Shown: positions 44,971 through 53,411 of the stretch, piece after piece | How the letters are laid out: each line of letters opens with the position of its first letter | Numbering within the stretch: the stretch's first letter is position 1 | Assembly (NCBI GenBank): GCA_017643395.1 | Contig: JAEPNP010000001.1 | Coordinates: 1,673,001-1,737,000 of the forward strand | Direction of reading: 5' to 3' | Length of the DNA stretch: 64,000 nt | Source of the DNA: Rhodothermales bacterium | GTDB taxonomy: Bacteria; Bacteroidota; Rhodothermia; Rhodothermales; UBA10348 | Translations under genes and position numbers: made by a program | Notes under the pieces: generated by a model | Seen by the model: the letters and a program-made list of their open reading frames with translations, nothing else | Databases searched by the model: none | Told to the model about the DNA's origin: nothing

Positions 44971-46479
44971 TCAGGAAGTCTCAGTCACACGACGAGTGAG
45001 CGGGCGCAATGTTACGAGGGCGAGCAGGCCGTAGGCCCCCAGCAGCCCGAGCTCGGCCCACCAGACCTGGAGCCCGGGATTCCGATTCCAGATGACGAGC
45101 GCGGCGAGGCATCCGGCCACAAGGGTAAGAGCACGGGCCCACGGATAGGGCACCGGGTAGTGAGGACGCAGATACAGCCACAAGGCCATCGCCATGGTCG
45201 CATACGCGGATGTGGTGGCCCAAACCGCGCCCAGCATTCCGAATTGTGGCACAGCCCAGGTATTGACGGCCAGTGCAACGACACTGCCGATAAGCGTGCA
45301 TCGCACGAAGAGTCCCGTGCGTTTCTCGATGTACGCGCCCGCGGCGAAGTGGTAGTACCACCCCTGGAATGCATATCCGATGAGCGCCGGTGGCACAATG
45401 ATGAGCCCCAGCCAAAACGCAGAATCAATGAGTGTGCCGCCGCCTGGGATCGGAATTGCAACCAGCTCCTGAGCGAACAAGGAGACCCCCAGAACGACGG
45501 CAAATAGGCCGGCGGTCAGCAGCAGGAATACGCGGGCGAACAGATCCGGCGCGTCCTCATCCCGAGCGTGGTTCAGGAAAAAGGGCTGCCACGCGTAGCG
45601 AAACATCTGCACGCCCAGTGCGGCCAGCACACCGAGCTTGATCATGCCCGTGTACACGCCGACGACGAAGCTTGCTGCCTCGGCCTGTCCCGCCTGCACC
45701 GCGGCGAGGGTTTCGGCAGGCATGTCCGAGGCATACAGATCCAGTACCCGCTCGGCCGGCATGTTCTCCAGAAAGAAGATGTTGACCCGCTCGCTCACGG
45801 CATAGCCTAGTCCGCCCGGGAGAAACGGCAGGCCGAAACGCAACAACTTCCGCCACAGCGAGCGGTCAAAGGCCAACTGGAGGTTTCGTCGAACGACTCC
45901 CGTCAGCAGGAGCAGGCCCGTGGCGGAGGATGCCACATTGGCGATCAGCACCGCCTCGATGCCAAGTCCGGCGCCAAGGATCAGGATTACGTTGCCCGCG
46001 ACGTTTACCAGCGCGGATGTCACGCGCACAAACGCAAAGTAGCCGGCCCGATTGGAGAGGCGAAGCTCGGCGTACGGAACCACGGCGGCTGTGTCCAGCA
46101 CAAGAATGGCCGCCGCAAAGCCCAGGAGATGGGTCATATCCGGGCCCAGCCCAATCACCGGCCCGGCCGCATCCTGGAAGAACCAAAGCGCGGTGGAAAA
46201 GAGAGTGGCCGAGATCAGCAGCGACCACATCGACGAACTGAAGACAGGCCTGCGGTCTTCAGCCACCGAAGCGAACTTCAGGTAGGCCGACTCCATCCCG
46301 TACTGGTACAGGATGTTCAGAAACACGAAAGCCGTGTAAACCAGCCCGATGGGGGCCAAGATCTCGGGAGCGAAGACCTGGGTGTGGAACGGGAAGAGCA
46401 GGAAGTTGACTGCGCGCCCGAGTACGGAAGAGATGCCGTAGACGGCCGTCTCGGACGCCAGTTTGCGTATGCGACTCAC
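44971..46479 (-). CDS. Polysaccharide/oligosaccharide flippase (Wzx-like)
   Basis: A 502-residue membrane protein with about 12-14 hydrophobic segments spread along its length. The start ASETAVYGISSVLGRAVNFLLFPFHTQVF is the typical opening of the polysaccharide-biosynthesis/MOP flippase family. It would flip lipid-linked sugars across the inner membrane. It overlaps aroQ by 4 bases and precedes the glycine-rich repeat protein; no glycosyltransferases are nearby. Confidence 0.85.
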   Translation of the reverse strand: MSRIRKLASETAVYGISSVLGRAVNFLLFPFHTQVFAPEILAPIGLVYTAFVFLNILYQYGMESAYLKFASVAEDRRPVFSSSMWSLLISATLFSTALWFFQDAAGPVIGLGPDMTHLLGFAAAILVLDTAAVVPYAELRLSNRAGYFAFVRVTSALVNVAGNVILILGAGLGIEAVLIANVASSATGLLLLTGVVRRNLQLAFDRSLWRKLLRFGLPFLPGGLGYAVSERVNIFFLENMPAERVLDLYASDMPAETLAAVQAGQAEAASFVVGVYTGMIKLGVLAALGVQMFRYAWQPFFLNHARDEDAPDLFARVFLLLTAGLFAVVLGVSLFAQELVAIPIPGGGTLIDSAFWLGLIIVPPALIGYAFQGWYYHFAAGAYIEKRTGLFVRCTLIGSVVALAVNTWAVPQFGMLGAVWATTSAYATMAMALWLYLRPHYPVPYPWARALTLVAGCLAALVIWNRNPGLQVWWAELGLLGAYGLLALVTLRPLTRRVTETS

Positions 46480-46898
46480 CTGCTGCGGTCCAACAGGTGT
46501 TGCACGGCCAATGCGTAGCCGTCGAATCCCAGCCCCGAAATCACCCCGGCCGCCGCCGCTCCGGTCAGCGATGTGTGTCGAAAGTCCTCACGGGCGTAGA
46601 TGTTGGAGATGTGCACTTCCACCACAGGGACCGGGATGGCGGCCATGCAATCCCGCAAGGCAACCGAGGTGTGCGAGTACCCGGCCGGGTTGAACACGAC
46701 TCCATCGCACTCCGCCGTGTCATGCAGTCTGTTCACCAGTTCGCCCTCCACGTTGCTCTGAAAGAACTCGAACACCACCCCCGGGAATCGGGACAGCAGG
46801 CTCTGCTCGAGGTCCTCCAGAGTGCCCGCGCCGTAGATGTCGGTCTCGCGCGTGCCGAGCAGGTTGAGGTTCGGGCCGTTGACAATCAGAATGTGCAT
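46476..46898 (-). CDS. aroQ: 3-dehydroquinate dehydratase, type II
   Basis: A 140-residue protein, full length. It begins ILIVNGPNLNLLGTRE, has FFQSNVEGELVNRLH, and the catalytic segments FNPAGYSHTSVALRD and VEVHISNIYAREDFRH. It dehydrates 3-dehydroquinate in the shikimate pathway. First gene of a minus-strand group with the flippase; divergent from mnmA. Confidence 0.96.
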   Translation of the reverse strand: MHILIVNGPNLNLLGTRETDIYGAGTLEDLEQSLLSRFPGVVFEFFQSNVEGELVNRLHDTAECDGVVFNPAGYSHTSVALRDCMAAIPVPVVEVHISNIYAREDFRHTSLTGAAAAGVISGLGFDGYALAVQHLLDRSR

Positions 46899-46937
46899 GA
46901 GCGACAGCGGTTACGCCGAAAACATACGGAACGCAGC

Positions 46938-46953
46938 AACCGGACAGCCGGTT
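46938..46953. promoter_or_regulatory. Palindrome between aroQ and mnmA
   Basis: AACCGG-ACAG-CCGGTT is a perfect 6+6 inverted repeat in the 78-base gap between two divergent genes. It may be an operator; nothing else supports a role. Confidence 0.3.
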
Positions 46954-46976
46954 TGACGCACCTGCCTCGAAATCTC

Positions 46977-48104
46977 ATGAGCAAGCACGGACGCGTACTG
47001 GTAGCCATGTCCGGGGGAGTCGACTCCTCCGTGGCCGCCGTCCTCCTGAAGGAGGAGGGCTATGAGGTGGTGGGCATCACCATGAAGACCTGGGACTACG
47101 CCCAGAGCGCGCCGTCCAGCACCGGAAAGCAGATCGGCTGCTGCACGCTCGAGTCCATGAATGATGCGCGAGCGGTCGGCATCAAGCACGACTTCACGCA
47201 CTTCATCATCGATATCCGGGAGGAGTTCGGTGACTGGGTCATCGACACCTTTACGGAGGAGTACCTGTCCGGCCGCACGCCCAATCCTTGCGTGCTGTGC
47301 AACACGTACATCAAGTGGGCGGCGTTGATGCGCCGAGCGGACGCGCTGGACTGTGAGTTCATTGCGACGGGGCACTACGCGCGGCTGCGCCACGACCGCA
47401 GCCTCAAGCGTCACGTACTGATGCGCGGCCTGGACACCAACAAGGATCAGAGCTACGCCTTATGGGGCGTCAAGCAGGAGCATTTTGCCCGCACCTTGCT
47501 GCCGCTCGGTATTCATCGTAAGCCGCACATCCGGAAGCTCGCGGCCGATTTCGGACTACTGCAGGTGGCAGACAAGCCGGACTCATACGAGATCTGTTTT
47601 GTGCCCGACAACGACTACCGCCGGTTTCTGCGCGATCGGGTGCCCGATCTGGACCAGCGCGTCGGTCCCGGACCGATGGTACACGAGGACGGCACGGCCC
47701 TGGGCGAGCATCAGGGTTACCCCTTCTACACGATCGGTCAGCGGCATGGATTGGGACTTGCGCTCGGCTACCCGGCGTACGTCACCCGCATCGACGCGGA
47801 AACAAATACAGTGACGGTGGGGCCGGTGGAGGCGCTGGATCGGCAGAAGCTGCGGGCCGACGGCCTGAATCTCATCAAGTACGATGAGCTCATCGACACC
47901 CACCACGCATCCGCCAAAGTGCGCTACAAGGACCCCGGATCGGCGTGTCTGGTCCGGCAAGATGGTGCGGACGCGGTCGAGGTGGAATTCCTGAGCCCGC
48001 GTAAGGCCATCACTCCAGGCCAGGCCGTGGTGATGTATGAGGAGGACGATGTGCTGGGCGGTGCCTGGATACGGGAAGTCGAGGAACCGGTGATGGCGGG
48101 CTGA
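46977..48104 (+). CDS. mnmA: tRNA-specific 2-thiouridylase
   Basis: A 375-residue protein from the ATG at 46977; the longer open frame lies antisense to aroQ and is rejected. The PP-loop is AMSGGVDSSVAAVLLK (residues about 10-25). The two catalytic Cys are in NPCVLCN (Cys105) and YEICFVPDND (about Cys207), and GLDTNKDQSYALW is present. It adds sulfur to U34 of Lys, Glu and Gln tRNAs. Confidence 0.95.
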   Translation: MSKHGRVLVAMSGGVDSSVAAVLLKEEGYEVVGITMKTWDYAQSAPSSTGKQIGCCTLESMNDARAVGIKHDFTHFIIDIREEFGDWVIDTFTEEYLSGRTPNPCVLCNTYIKWAALMRRADALDCEFIATGHYARLRHDRSLKRHVLMRGLDTNKDQSYALWGVKQEHFARTLLPLGIHRKPHIRKLAADFGLLQVADKPDSYEICFVPDNDYRRFLRDRVPDLDQRVGPGPMVHEDGTALGEHQGYPFYTIGQRHGLGLALGYPAYVTRIDAETNTVTVGPVEALDRQKLRADGLNLIKYDELIDTHHASAKVRYKDPGSACLVRQDGADAVEVEFLSPRKAITPGQAVVMYEEDDVLGGAWIREVEEPVMAG

Positions 48105-48200
48105 TTCCCCGCGACGGGGGTCTCAATCCTGCTGCTGGAGGCCGGCCGGAGTTAATTCCGGGAGCGCACGGTCGATACCTGACCGGTATTCCTGCGCCTT

Positions 48201-49682
48201 ATGACGATTCCTTTTCCGCCTGTAGTTGTGCTGATGGTGATTGCCACCATCGCTACTGCCTGGATGCTGGGTGCGTCCATAGTGCACAGGGACAGGCCGC
48301 GGATCGTCTATTTTCAGGCACTGTCTTGCATGGGCTTCCTGTGGTGCTTTCTGGCGCTGCTCTACAACCTGCTCGAGCCGGGCGTGCTTCAGCACGTGGT
48401 TTTGGACCTGCGCTACATCCCGATCGCGCTCATCCCTGTGACGTGGTTGATGTTCAGCGCCGTGGCGGCGGGCTTCAATCCCATCGGGATCCGTCGAACG
48501 ACACTGTTGGCGTGCGTGCCGGTGATGAGTCTGTTCCTTCTGGCCACGAACGACTTTCACCACCTCGTTTTTGAGGGACTACGCACCTACGAGGAGCACC
48601 CGGGAATTGGACACTACCGCGGGTCGTGGTTCTGGGTGCACACCGCCTACTCTTACACCTTGATGGTGGCCGGGCTGGTCCTGATATGGGCGCGATTGGT
48701 GCGAAGCACACACAGAAAAGCGACGGTGCTTATGATCGGAGGGGCCGTTACGCCGTTTCTCCTCAACGCGGCATATGTGTTCAACGAGCAGGCCTTCGCC
48801 TACATCGATCCGTCCCCAATCGGGCTCGGTGCAGCGGTGGCGGTGTATGGCGTGGCCATCCTTCGGTACGATGCGCTAGACCTGATTCCTGTCGGACATT
48901 CCCGCATTGTCGATGCGATGACAGAGGCCCGGATCGTGTTCACGGACCGCGGCCGCATCCTGGATGCCAACAACGCTGCCGTGGGTCTCTTCGGGGACCG
49001 CATCGAACTCGGCCGGCCGGCTGTCGGCGTGATTCGGGAGCTCTGGGAAAGACGCTGTCTCGCAGGCATTTGCGAGGAAGTGGAACTGGGCGGGCGTCAG
49101 GCGGAGTGGCCGGGGTGGTTCGAGATCGATCTTCAGCCGGTGTTGCGGGACCCCCACCAACCCATCGAAGAACCCACGCATTGGGTGCTTCGCGTGTGGG
49201 ACGTACGTCGTCGAAAAGCCACCGAAACGGCGCTCGAACACCGCGTGCAAATCGCCGAGGCCCAGACGAGGGCTGCGCTGGCGGCCATCGTGCGGGTTCG
49301 TGACCTGTTTGGCCCCAAACTGCGCGGCATCGAGGGCCTGAACAGGGCGATGATTGAGGATCTGGATGGTGAGCCCGCAGTGTGGTCCGAACTAACGGCG
49401 GAAGCGGCCGAAAACATGCGGGGGACGCTGGCAACGATCCTGAAGCGGGCCGGTCTTGAGCCTGGACCCACTTTGGATCCGCTGGAGTCCAGTCTCGTGC
49501 CGGACCCCCGAAAGGGCTCTAACCGCGATTCCAACGCCAGTGGCGAACAATCGAAAATGCCATCTCCAGCGCCTGAGTCCCATTCAGGCGCGGATCGACG
49601 TGCGAATGATAGGCCCGCGACAGATCGTTCTCCGTCAGCCCCGTCGAGCCTCCCACACACTCCGTCACGTCCTCGCCCGTGA
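48201..49682 (+). CDS. 7TM-PAS sensor-like protein without a kinase domain
   Basis: A 493-residue protein. Residues 1-225 have seven hydrophobic segments resembling the histidine-kinase N-terminal 7TM sensor domain. A PAS-like domain follows (ARIVFTDRGRILDANNAAVGLFG, about 240-262). Residues 340-420 are helical (ALEHRVQIAEAQTRAALAAI), but no H-box or ATPase N/G boxes are seen. The last 60 residues are Pro/Ser/Arg-rich and read through the end of the opposite-strand DAHP synthase gene. It may be a kinase remnant or an input-only sensor. Confidence 0.65.
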   Translation: MTIPFPPVVVLMVIATIATAWMLGASIVHRDRPRIVYFQALSCMGFLWCFLALLYNLLEPGVLQHVVLDLRYIPIALIPVTWLMFSAVAAGFNPIGIRRTTLLACVPVMSLFLLATNDFHHLVFEGLRTYEEHPGIGHYRGSWFWVHTAYSYTLMVAGLVLIWARLVRSTHRKATVLMIGGAVTPFLLNAAYVFNEQAFAYIDPSPIGLGAAVAVYGVAILRYDALDLIPVGHSRIVDAMTEARIVFTDRGRILDANNAAVGLFGDRIELGRPAVGVIRELWERRCLAGICEEVELGGRQAEWPGWFEIDLQPVLRDPHQPIEEPTHWVLRVWDVRRRKATETALEHRVQIAEAQTRAALAAIVRVRDLFGPKLRGIEGLNRAMIEDLDGEPAVWSELTAEAAENMRGTLATILKRAGLEPGPTLDPLESSLVPDPRKGSNRDSNASGEQSKMPSPAPESHSGADRRANDRPATDRSPSAPSSLPHTPSRPRP

Positions 49683-50838
49683 GCTCGAAGTGAACGCCTC
49701 CGAGCACGGAGTCGTACCGGTCGTGGATTTCGGCCACCTGCTCCAACTCCTGCAGGATGCTCTCGAAACGACGGGTTTTCATGCCGTCCTGGGTAAGCTC
49801 GGTATTGCCGTGCATCGGGTCGCAGCTCCACAGCACGTTGCGCCCGGCTGACTGGACGGCCGCCAACAGTCGGGGCAGCGCAGATTCCACCTTGTCGGCA
49901 CCGAACCGGGTAATCAGCGTCAGCCGGCCGGGCTCATGGTCCGGATCGAGTGCATTCATGAGCCGCTTCAGCTCGGAGGGCTCGGTGTCGGGACCCACCT
50001 TCACTCCGATGGGGTTGCGAATGCGGGCGGCGTAGGCCACGTGGGCGCCACTCGGGTCCGAGGTGCGCAGGCCGATCCAGGGAAAGTGAGTCGACAGATT
50101 GTACGTGCCCCCCTTGGGCACGTCCCGGGTCAGTGCTTCCTCATACGGGAGCAGCAGCGCCTCGTGACTGGTATAGAAGTCCACGCGTTCGACATCACCG
50201 AGCGTGGTATTGGAGACCGTCTCCATGAACTTGAGCGCGCCGGTGATGGCATCAACGATACGCTGATACTCCTGCCGAAGGCCGTCGTGCTGCACGAATC
50301 CCAGATCCCAGTTCTCCGGGTGGTGCAGGTCGGCAAAGCCCCCGTCCACCAGTGCCCGCACAAAGTTCAGCGTCAGCGCTGAGTTGCCGTAGGCCGTCAG
50401 CATGCGCTCCGGATCCGGATTGCGAGCAGCGGGCAGCGGCGCAGGATCGTTGATGATGTCGCCGCGGTAGCTGCGCATCTCGACCCCATCGACCGTTTCG
50501 GTGTCCGAGGACCGCGGCTTCGCGTACTGACCCGCAAAACGGCCTACACGAATCACCGGCAGGCGCAGACCGTGAATCAGGACCAGGCTCATCTGCAGCA
50601 GGATCTTCAGCCGGTTCGTGATGATGTCGGCCCGGCACTCGTCAAAGCGCTCGGCACAGTCCCCACCCTGCAGCAGGAACCGTTTGCCCGTCGAGGCCTC
50701 CGCAATCAGTTTGCGTAGCCGGTCCACCTCCCAGGAGGTCACGAGCGGCGGGCGGCCCCGAAGGTCGGAGACAACCCGCTGAAACGCTGCGGGGTCTGGG
50801 TAGTCGGGCTGCTGGAGCGCCTGGAGGTGCTGTTCCAT
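49519..50838 (-). CDS. 3-deoxy-7-phosphoheptulonate synthase, class II
   Basis: A 439-residue class II (plant-like) DAHP synthase. Start at the ATG at 50838, just before the conserved ALQQPDYPD; the longer frame covers the divergent lipoprotein gene's start. Motifs include LLQGGDCAERFDE (about 75), RVGRFAGQYAKPRS, SYRGDIIND, WIGLRTSDPSGAHV, VLWSCDPMHGNT and GVHFELTGEDVTEC. It performs the first step of aromatic amino acid synthesis. Its end overlaps the 7TM-PAS gene by 164 bases in opposite orientation. Confidence 0.93.
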   Translation of the reverse strand: MEQHLQALQQPDYPDPAAFQRVVSDLRGRPPLVTSWEVDRLRKLIAEASTGKRFLLQGGDCAERFDECRADIITNRLKILLQMSLVLIHGLRLPVIRVGRFAGQYAKPRSSDTETVDGVEMRSYRGDIINDPAPLPAARNPDPERMLTAYGNSALTLNFVRALVDGGFADLHHPENWDLGFVQHDGLRQEYQRIVDAITGALKFMETVSNTTLGDVERVDFYTSHEALLLPYEEALTRDVPKGGTYNLSTHFPWIGLRTSDPSGAHVAYAARIRNPIGVKVGPDTEPSELKRLMNALDPDHEPGRLTLITRFGADKVESALPRLLAAVQSAGRNVLWSCDPMHGNTELTQDGMKTRRFESILQELEQVAEIHDRYDSVLGGVHFELTGEDVTECVGGSTGLTENDLSRAYHSHVDPRLNGTQALEMAFSIVRHWRWNRG

Positions 50839-50933
50839 GAGGGCTGGATTGTCCTCGCCCGCCAACGCGGGGGAGCAGGTGTCGTTTCCTGAGGGCGCGC
50901 GCGGCGGGGCAGCCCGCGATGCCCCCGAGAACT

Positions 50934-50974
50934 GGTGGTTGCATGCGGCGTAGGGGTGCCCCCTGCCAACCACC
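50934..50974. promoter_or_regulatory. Nested inverted repeat between DAHP synthase and lipoprotein genes
   Basis: Outer arms GGTGGTTG (50934-50941) and CAACCACC (50967-50974) are perfect complements; inside them GGGG-TG-CCCC (50953-50962) forms a second stem. It lies in the 145-base divergent region, ending 9 bases before the lipoprotein ATG and about 95 bases upstream of the DAHP synthase start, so it could be an operator or a leader hairpin. Confidence 0.4.
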
Positions 50975-50983
50975 GCATCGCCC

Positions 50984-51868
50984 ATGCGCCGCATCCTGCC
51001 TCTGGTTTTTGTCCTGATCCTGTCCGCCTGTGATTCGGGATCGGGCGATGAAGAGCCCGCGTCCTTCTTTTCGGCGCAGCTGATCATGGACGGACTTATC
51101 GCACTCGATGGCGGCGCCTCCTATGAGGCCTGGGGCCGGGTGGACGGCGAATGGCTTTCGATCACCCGGTTCAACTACGATGCGGAAGGCCGACTGGTCG
51201 ATGCGGGTGGGCGCCTGGTAGCGAACACGTTCGTGACCGATTTCGACCTGGCCGGCGCGACCGAAATCCTCGTTTCGATTGAGGGCCGGAGAGATAGCGA
51301 TGCCAACCCCAGCGATACGCAGGTATTGCGTGGGCCGGTGGTCGGTACGGCGGCTGCGCTGACCTTTGGCAATGCCGTGGCGGACATGTCCTCCATCGCG
51401 GCCAGCTATACCATCGGCACTCCGACCGATGCCGATGCCGGCAACGAGCAGTTCGGAGTCTGGCTGGGCACGCCGGGCACCTATCAGCCCGCGATGACCG
51501 CGCCCGACCTTGGAGCGGGGTGGCAGTATGAGCTGTGGATCGATTTCGATTCTGGACCAACCTCGCTCGGCAAGTTTTCCGATCCGGCCGACCGCGACCT
51601 GGCCAACCCGTTCAGCTCTCAGCCGGAGGTATTCGGCGTTCCTGGCGAGGACCTGCTCCGCAACGCGCCGGTCGGCGAGACATTTCCGCTGGCCGTTGCC
51701 GGGCGTACGATCTACGTGACGGTGGAGCCCAATCCGGACGACTTCGAAGACACGGCGTACGGGATTCGCGTGCTCCAGGCGGAAATCCCCGCCGGGGCCA
51801 CGCCGGGCGGCTCGGCGCAGATGACGGCTGTGGCGCAGTTGCCGATTGGTAACGTGACGTTCCGCTAG
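50984..51868 (+). CDS. Lipoprotein with two similar domains
   Basis: A 294-residue lipoprotein (FVLILSAC, Cys near 16). Two halves look alike: YEAWGRVDGEWLSITRFN ... ILVSIEGRRDSDANPSDTQVLRG in the first, and YELWIDFDSGPTSLGKFS ... IYVTVEPNPDDFEDTAYGIRVL in the second (quoted in short pieces). The pattern recalls the C-terminal domain of anti-sigma-K factors, a resemblance only. Function unknown. Divergent from DAHP synthase. Confidence 0.65.
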   Translation: MRRILPLVFVLILSACDSGSGDEEPASFFSAQLIMDGLIALDGGASYEAWGRVDGEWLSITRFNYDAEGRLVDAGGRLVANTFVTDFDLAGATEILVSIEGRRDSDANPSDTQVLRGPVVGTAAALTFGNAVADMSSIAASYTIGTPTDADAGNEQFGVWLGTPGTYQPAMTAPDLGAGWQYELWIDFDSGPTSLGKFSDPADRDLANPFSSQPEVFGVPGEDLLRNAPVGETFPLAVAGRTIYVTVEPNPDDFEDTAYGIRVLQAEIPAGATPGGSAQMTAVAQLPIGNVTFR

Positions 51869-51931
51869 GCGCTCTCTGCTGTGGTGGCCGGGCCCGCCTC
51901 CCGGGGGCGAGGGTCCGACGCGCCCCGACTA

Positions 51932-53404
51932 CTAGAGCTCGTACAGCGCCCCGAACTTCGCCTTCGCGTAGGCCATCCACGGCCCCGCATCCAGGTCAGA
52001 CCCGGTAGCGTCCAGCAGAATCTCGCTGGCGGTTTTCCTACGGCCGTGCCGATGCACGTTTTCCCGTAGCCAGTCGAGCAGCACTGAGAATCTGCCCGCC
52101 CGAATGTGCTCGTCAAGGTCTCCGCAGTCGCGTCCCATGGCCTCCCAGAGCTGGGCGGACATCAGATTGCCCAGCGAATAGGTCGGAAAGTAGCCGATCG
52201 CGCCCAGCGACCAGTGGATGTCCTGCAGGCAGCCGGCTGCATCCGAAGGTGGCACGATACCCAGGTACTCCTGCATACGCGCGTTCCACGCTTCCGGTAA
52301 ATCGGCCGCGGGCACATCGCCCGAAAGCATGGCTCGCTCCAGCTCAAACCGCAGCATGATGTGCAGATTGTAGGTCACCTCGTCCGATTCGATGCGGATG
52401 AGGCTGGGGCGCACGGTGTTGATGGCGCGGTAGAAGCCGTCCGGATCGGCCTGCGCCAGCGCGCCGGGGAAATAGGCCTGCACCACCGGGAAATACCGGT
52501 CCCAAAAGGCGCGTGATCGGCCCACCAGGTTCTCCCACAGCCGGGACTGCGACTCGTGCATGCCCAGCGAGGTGCCGGAGGCCAGCGGCGTGCCGTCCAG
52601 GGCCTCGTCCACTCCCTGCTCATACATGGCGTGTCCGGCCTCGTGCAGACTGCCGAAGAAAGCGGGGTTGAAGTGGTGAGGATGCACATGGGTCGTTACC
52701 CGCGAGTCCGTGACCGAAAACGTGGTTGAGAAGGGATGCGCCGACTTGTCCTGCCTGCCCCGGCTGAAGTCGTAGCCGATCTCGGCCATCACCTGCTCGC
52801 CCAGATCCCACTGCCGATCCGGCGGGAAATAGCGCCCCAGCAGCGCGTCGTCGTGGGCTGGTTTTTCGGCGATGGCCGCCACGAGTTCTACCAGCTCGGT
52901 ACGCAGATCTGCGAAGACCTGAGACACGCGGGCCGTTTTCATGCCCGGCTCGAATTCGTCCAGCAGCGCGTCGTAGGGGTCATCGTCGTATCCGAGCGCT
53001 TCTGCCTTTCGCCGGTTGCAGTCGATCACGGCCTCCAGGTGGGGGGCGAACGCCGGGAAGTCGTCTCGCTCCCGCGCGGTTTTCCACGCATCGCGGGCGA
53101 GGCTCGTGACGCGAGCCATCTCGCCGACCAGTTCGGCAGGCATGCGCATCGCCAGTTCGAAGTCCCGTTTGGCGACCCGTAGCAGGTCCTGGTCCACGGC
53201 ACTCGACGGCACGGCGGCCGCGAGAAAGGCACCGGTCTCGTCCGACGCGTGCAACTCGTGCGCAAACTCCCGCAACGTGCCGATCTGGCGGGCACGGGCC
53301 GCCACCCCGGCATCCGGCATGTGTGTCTCCATGTCCCACTCGAGCACGGCGGCGGCCGCGTTCAGGTCAGCGATGCGGCCCAGATGGCGGCGAAGGTCTT
53401 CCAT
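51932..53404 (-). CDS. M32 family carboxypeptidase
   Basis: A 490-residue zinc carboxypeptidase. The zinc site is HEAGHAMYEQG (about residue 253) with the downstream Glu in GMHESQSRLWEN; HPFSTTFSVTDSRVTTH and IRIESDEVTYNLHI are also family marks. It removes C-terminal residues from peptides, in the cytoplasm (no signal peptide). It follows the ABC permease gene by 7 bases and is the last gene of a six-gene minus-strand group. Confidence 0.94.
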   Translation of the reverse strand: MEDLRRHLGRIADLNAAAAVLEWDMETHMPDAGVAARARQIGTLREFAHELHASDETGAFLAAAVPSSAVDQDLLRVAKRDFELAMRMPAELVGEMARVTSLARDAWKTARERDDFPAFAPHLEAVIDCNRRKAEALGYDDDPYDALLDEFEPGMKTARVSQVFADLRTELVELVAAIAEKPAHDDALLGRYFPPDRQWDLGEQVMAEIGYDFSRGRQDKSAHPFSTTFSVTDSRVTTHVHPHHFNPAFFGSLHEAGHAMYEQGVDEALDGTPLASGTSLGMHESQSRLWENLVGRSRAFWDRYFPVVQAYFPGALAQADPDGFYRAINTVRPSLIRIESDEVTYNLHIMLRFELERAMLSGDVPAADLPEAWNARMQEYLGIVPPSDAAGCLQDIHWSLGAIGYFPTYSLGNLMSAQLWEAMGRDCGDLDEHIRAGRFSVLLDWLRENVHRHGRRKTASEILLDATGSDLDAGPWMAYAKAKFGALYEL

Positions 53405-53411
53405 GACGGAC

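Noticed and set aside
46497-46976. 160-codon N-terminal extension of mnmA
   Set aside because: This part is antisense to aroQ and has no counterpart in the MnmA family.
50839-51087. 83-codon N-terminal extension of DAHP synthase
   Set aside because: It overlaps the start of the divergent lipoprotein gene; the family begins near ALQQPDYPD.
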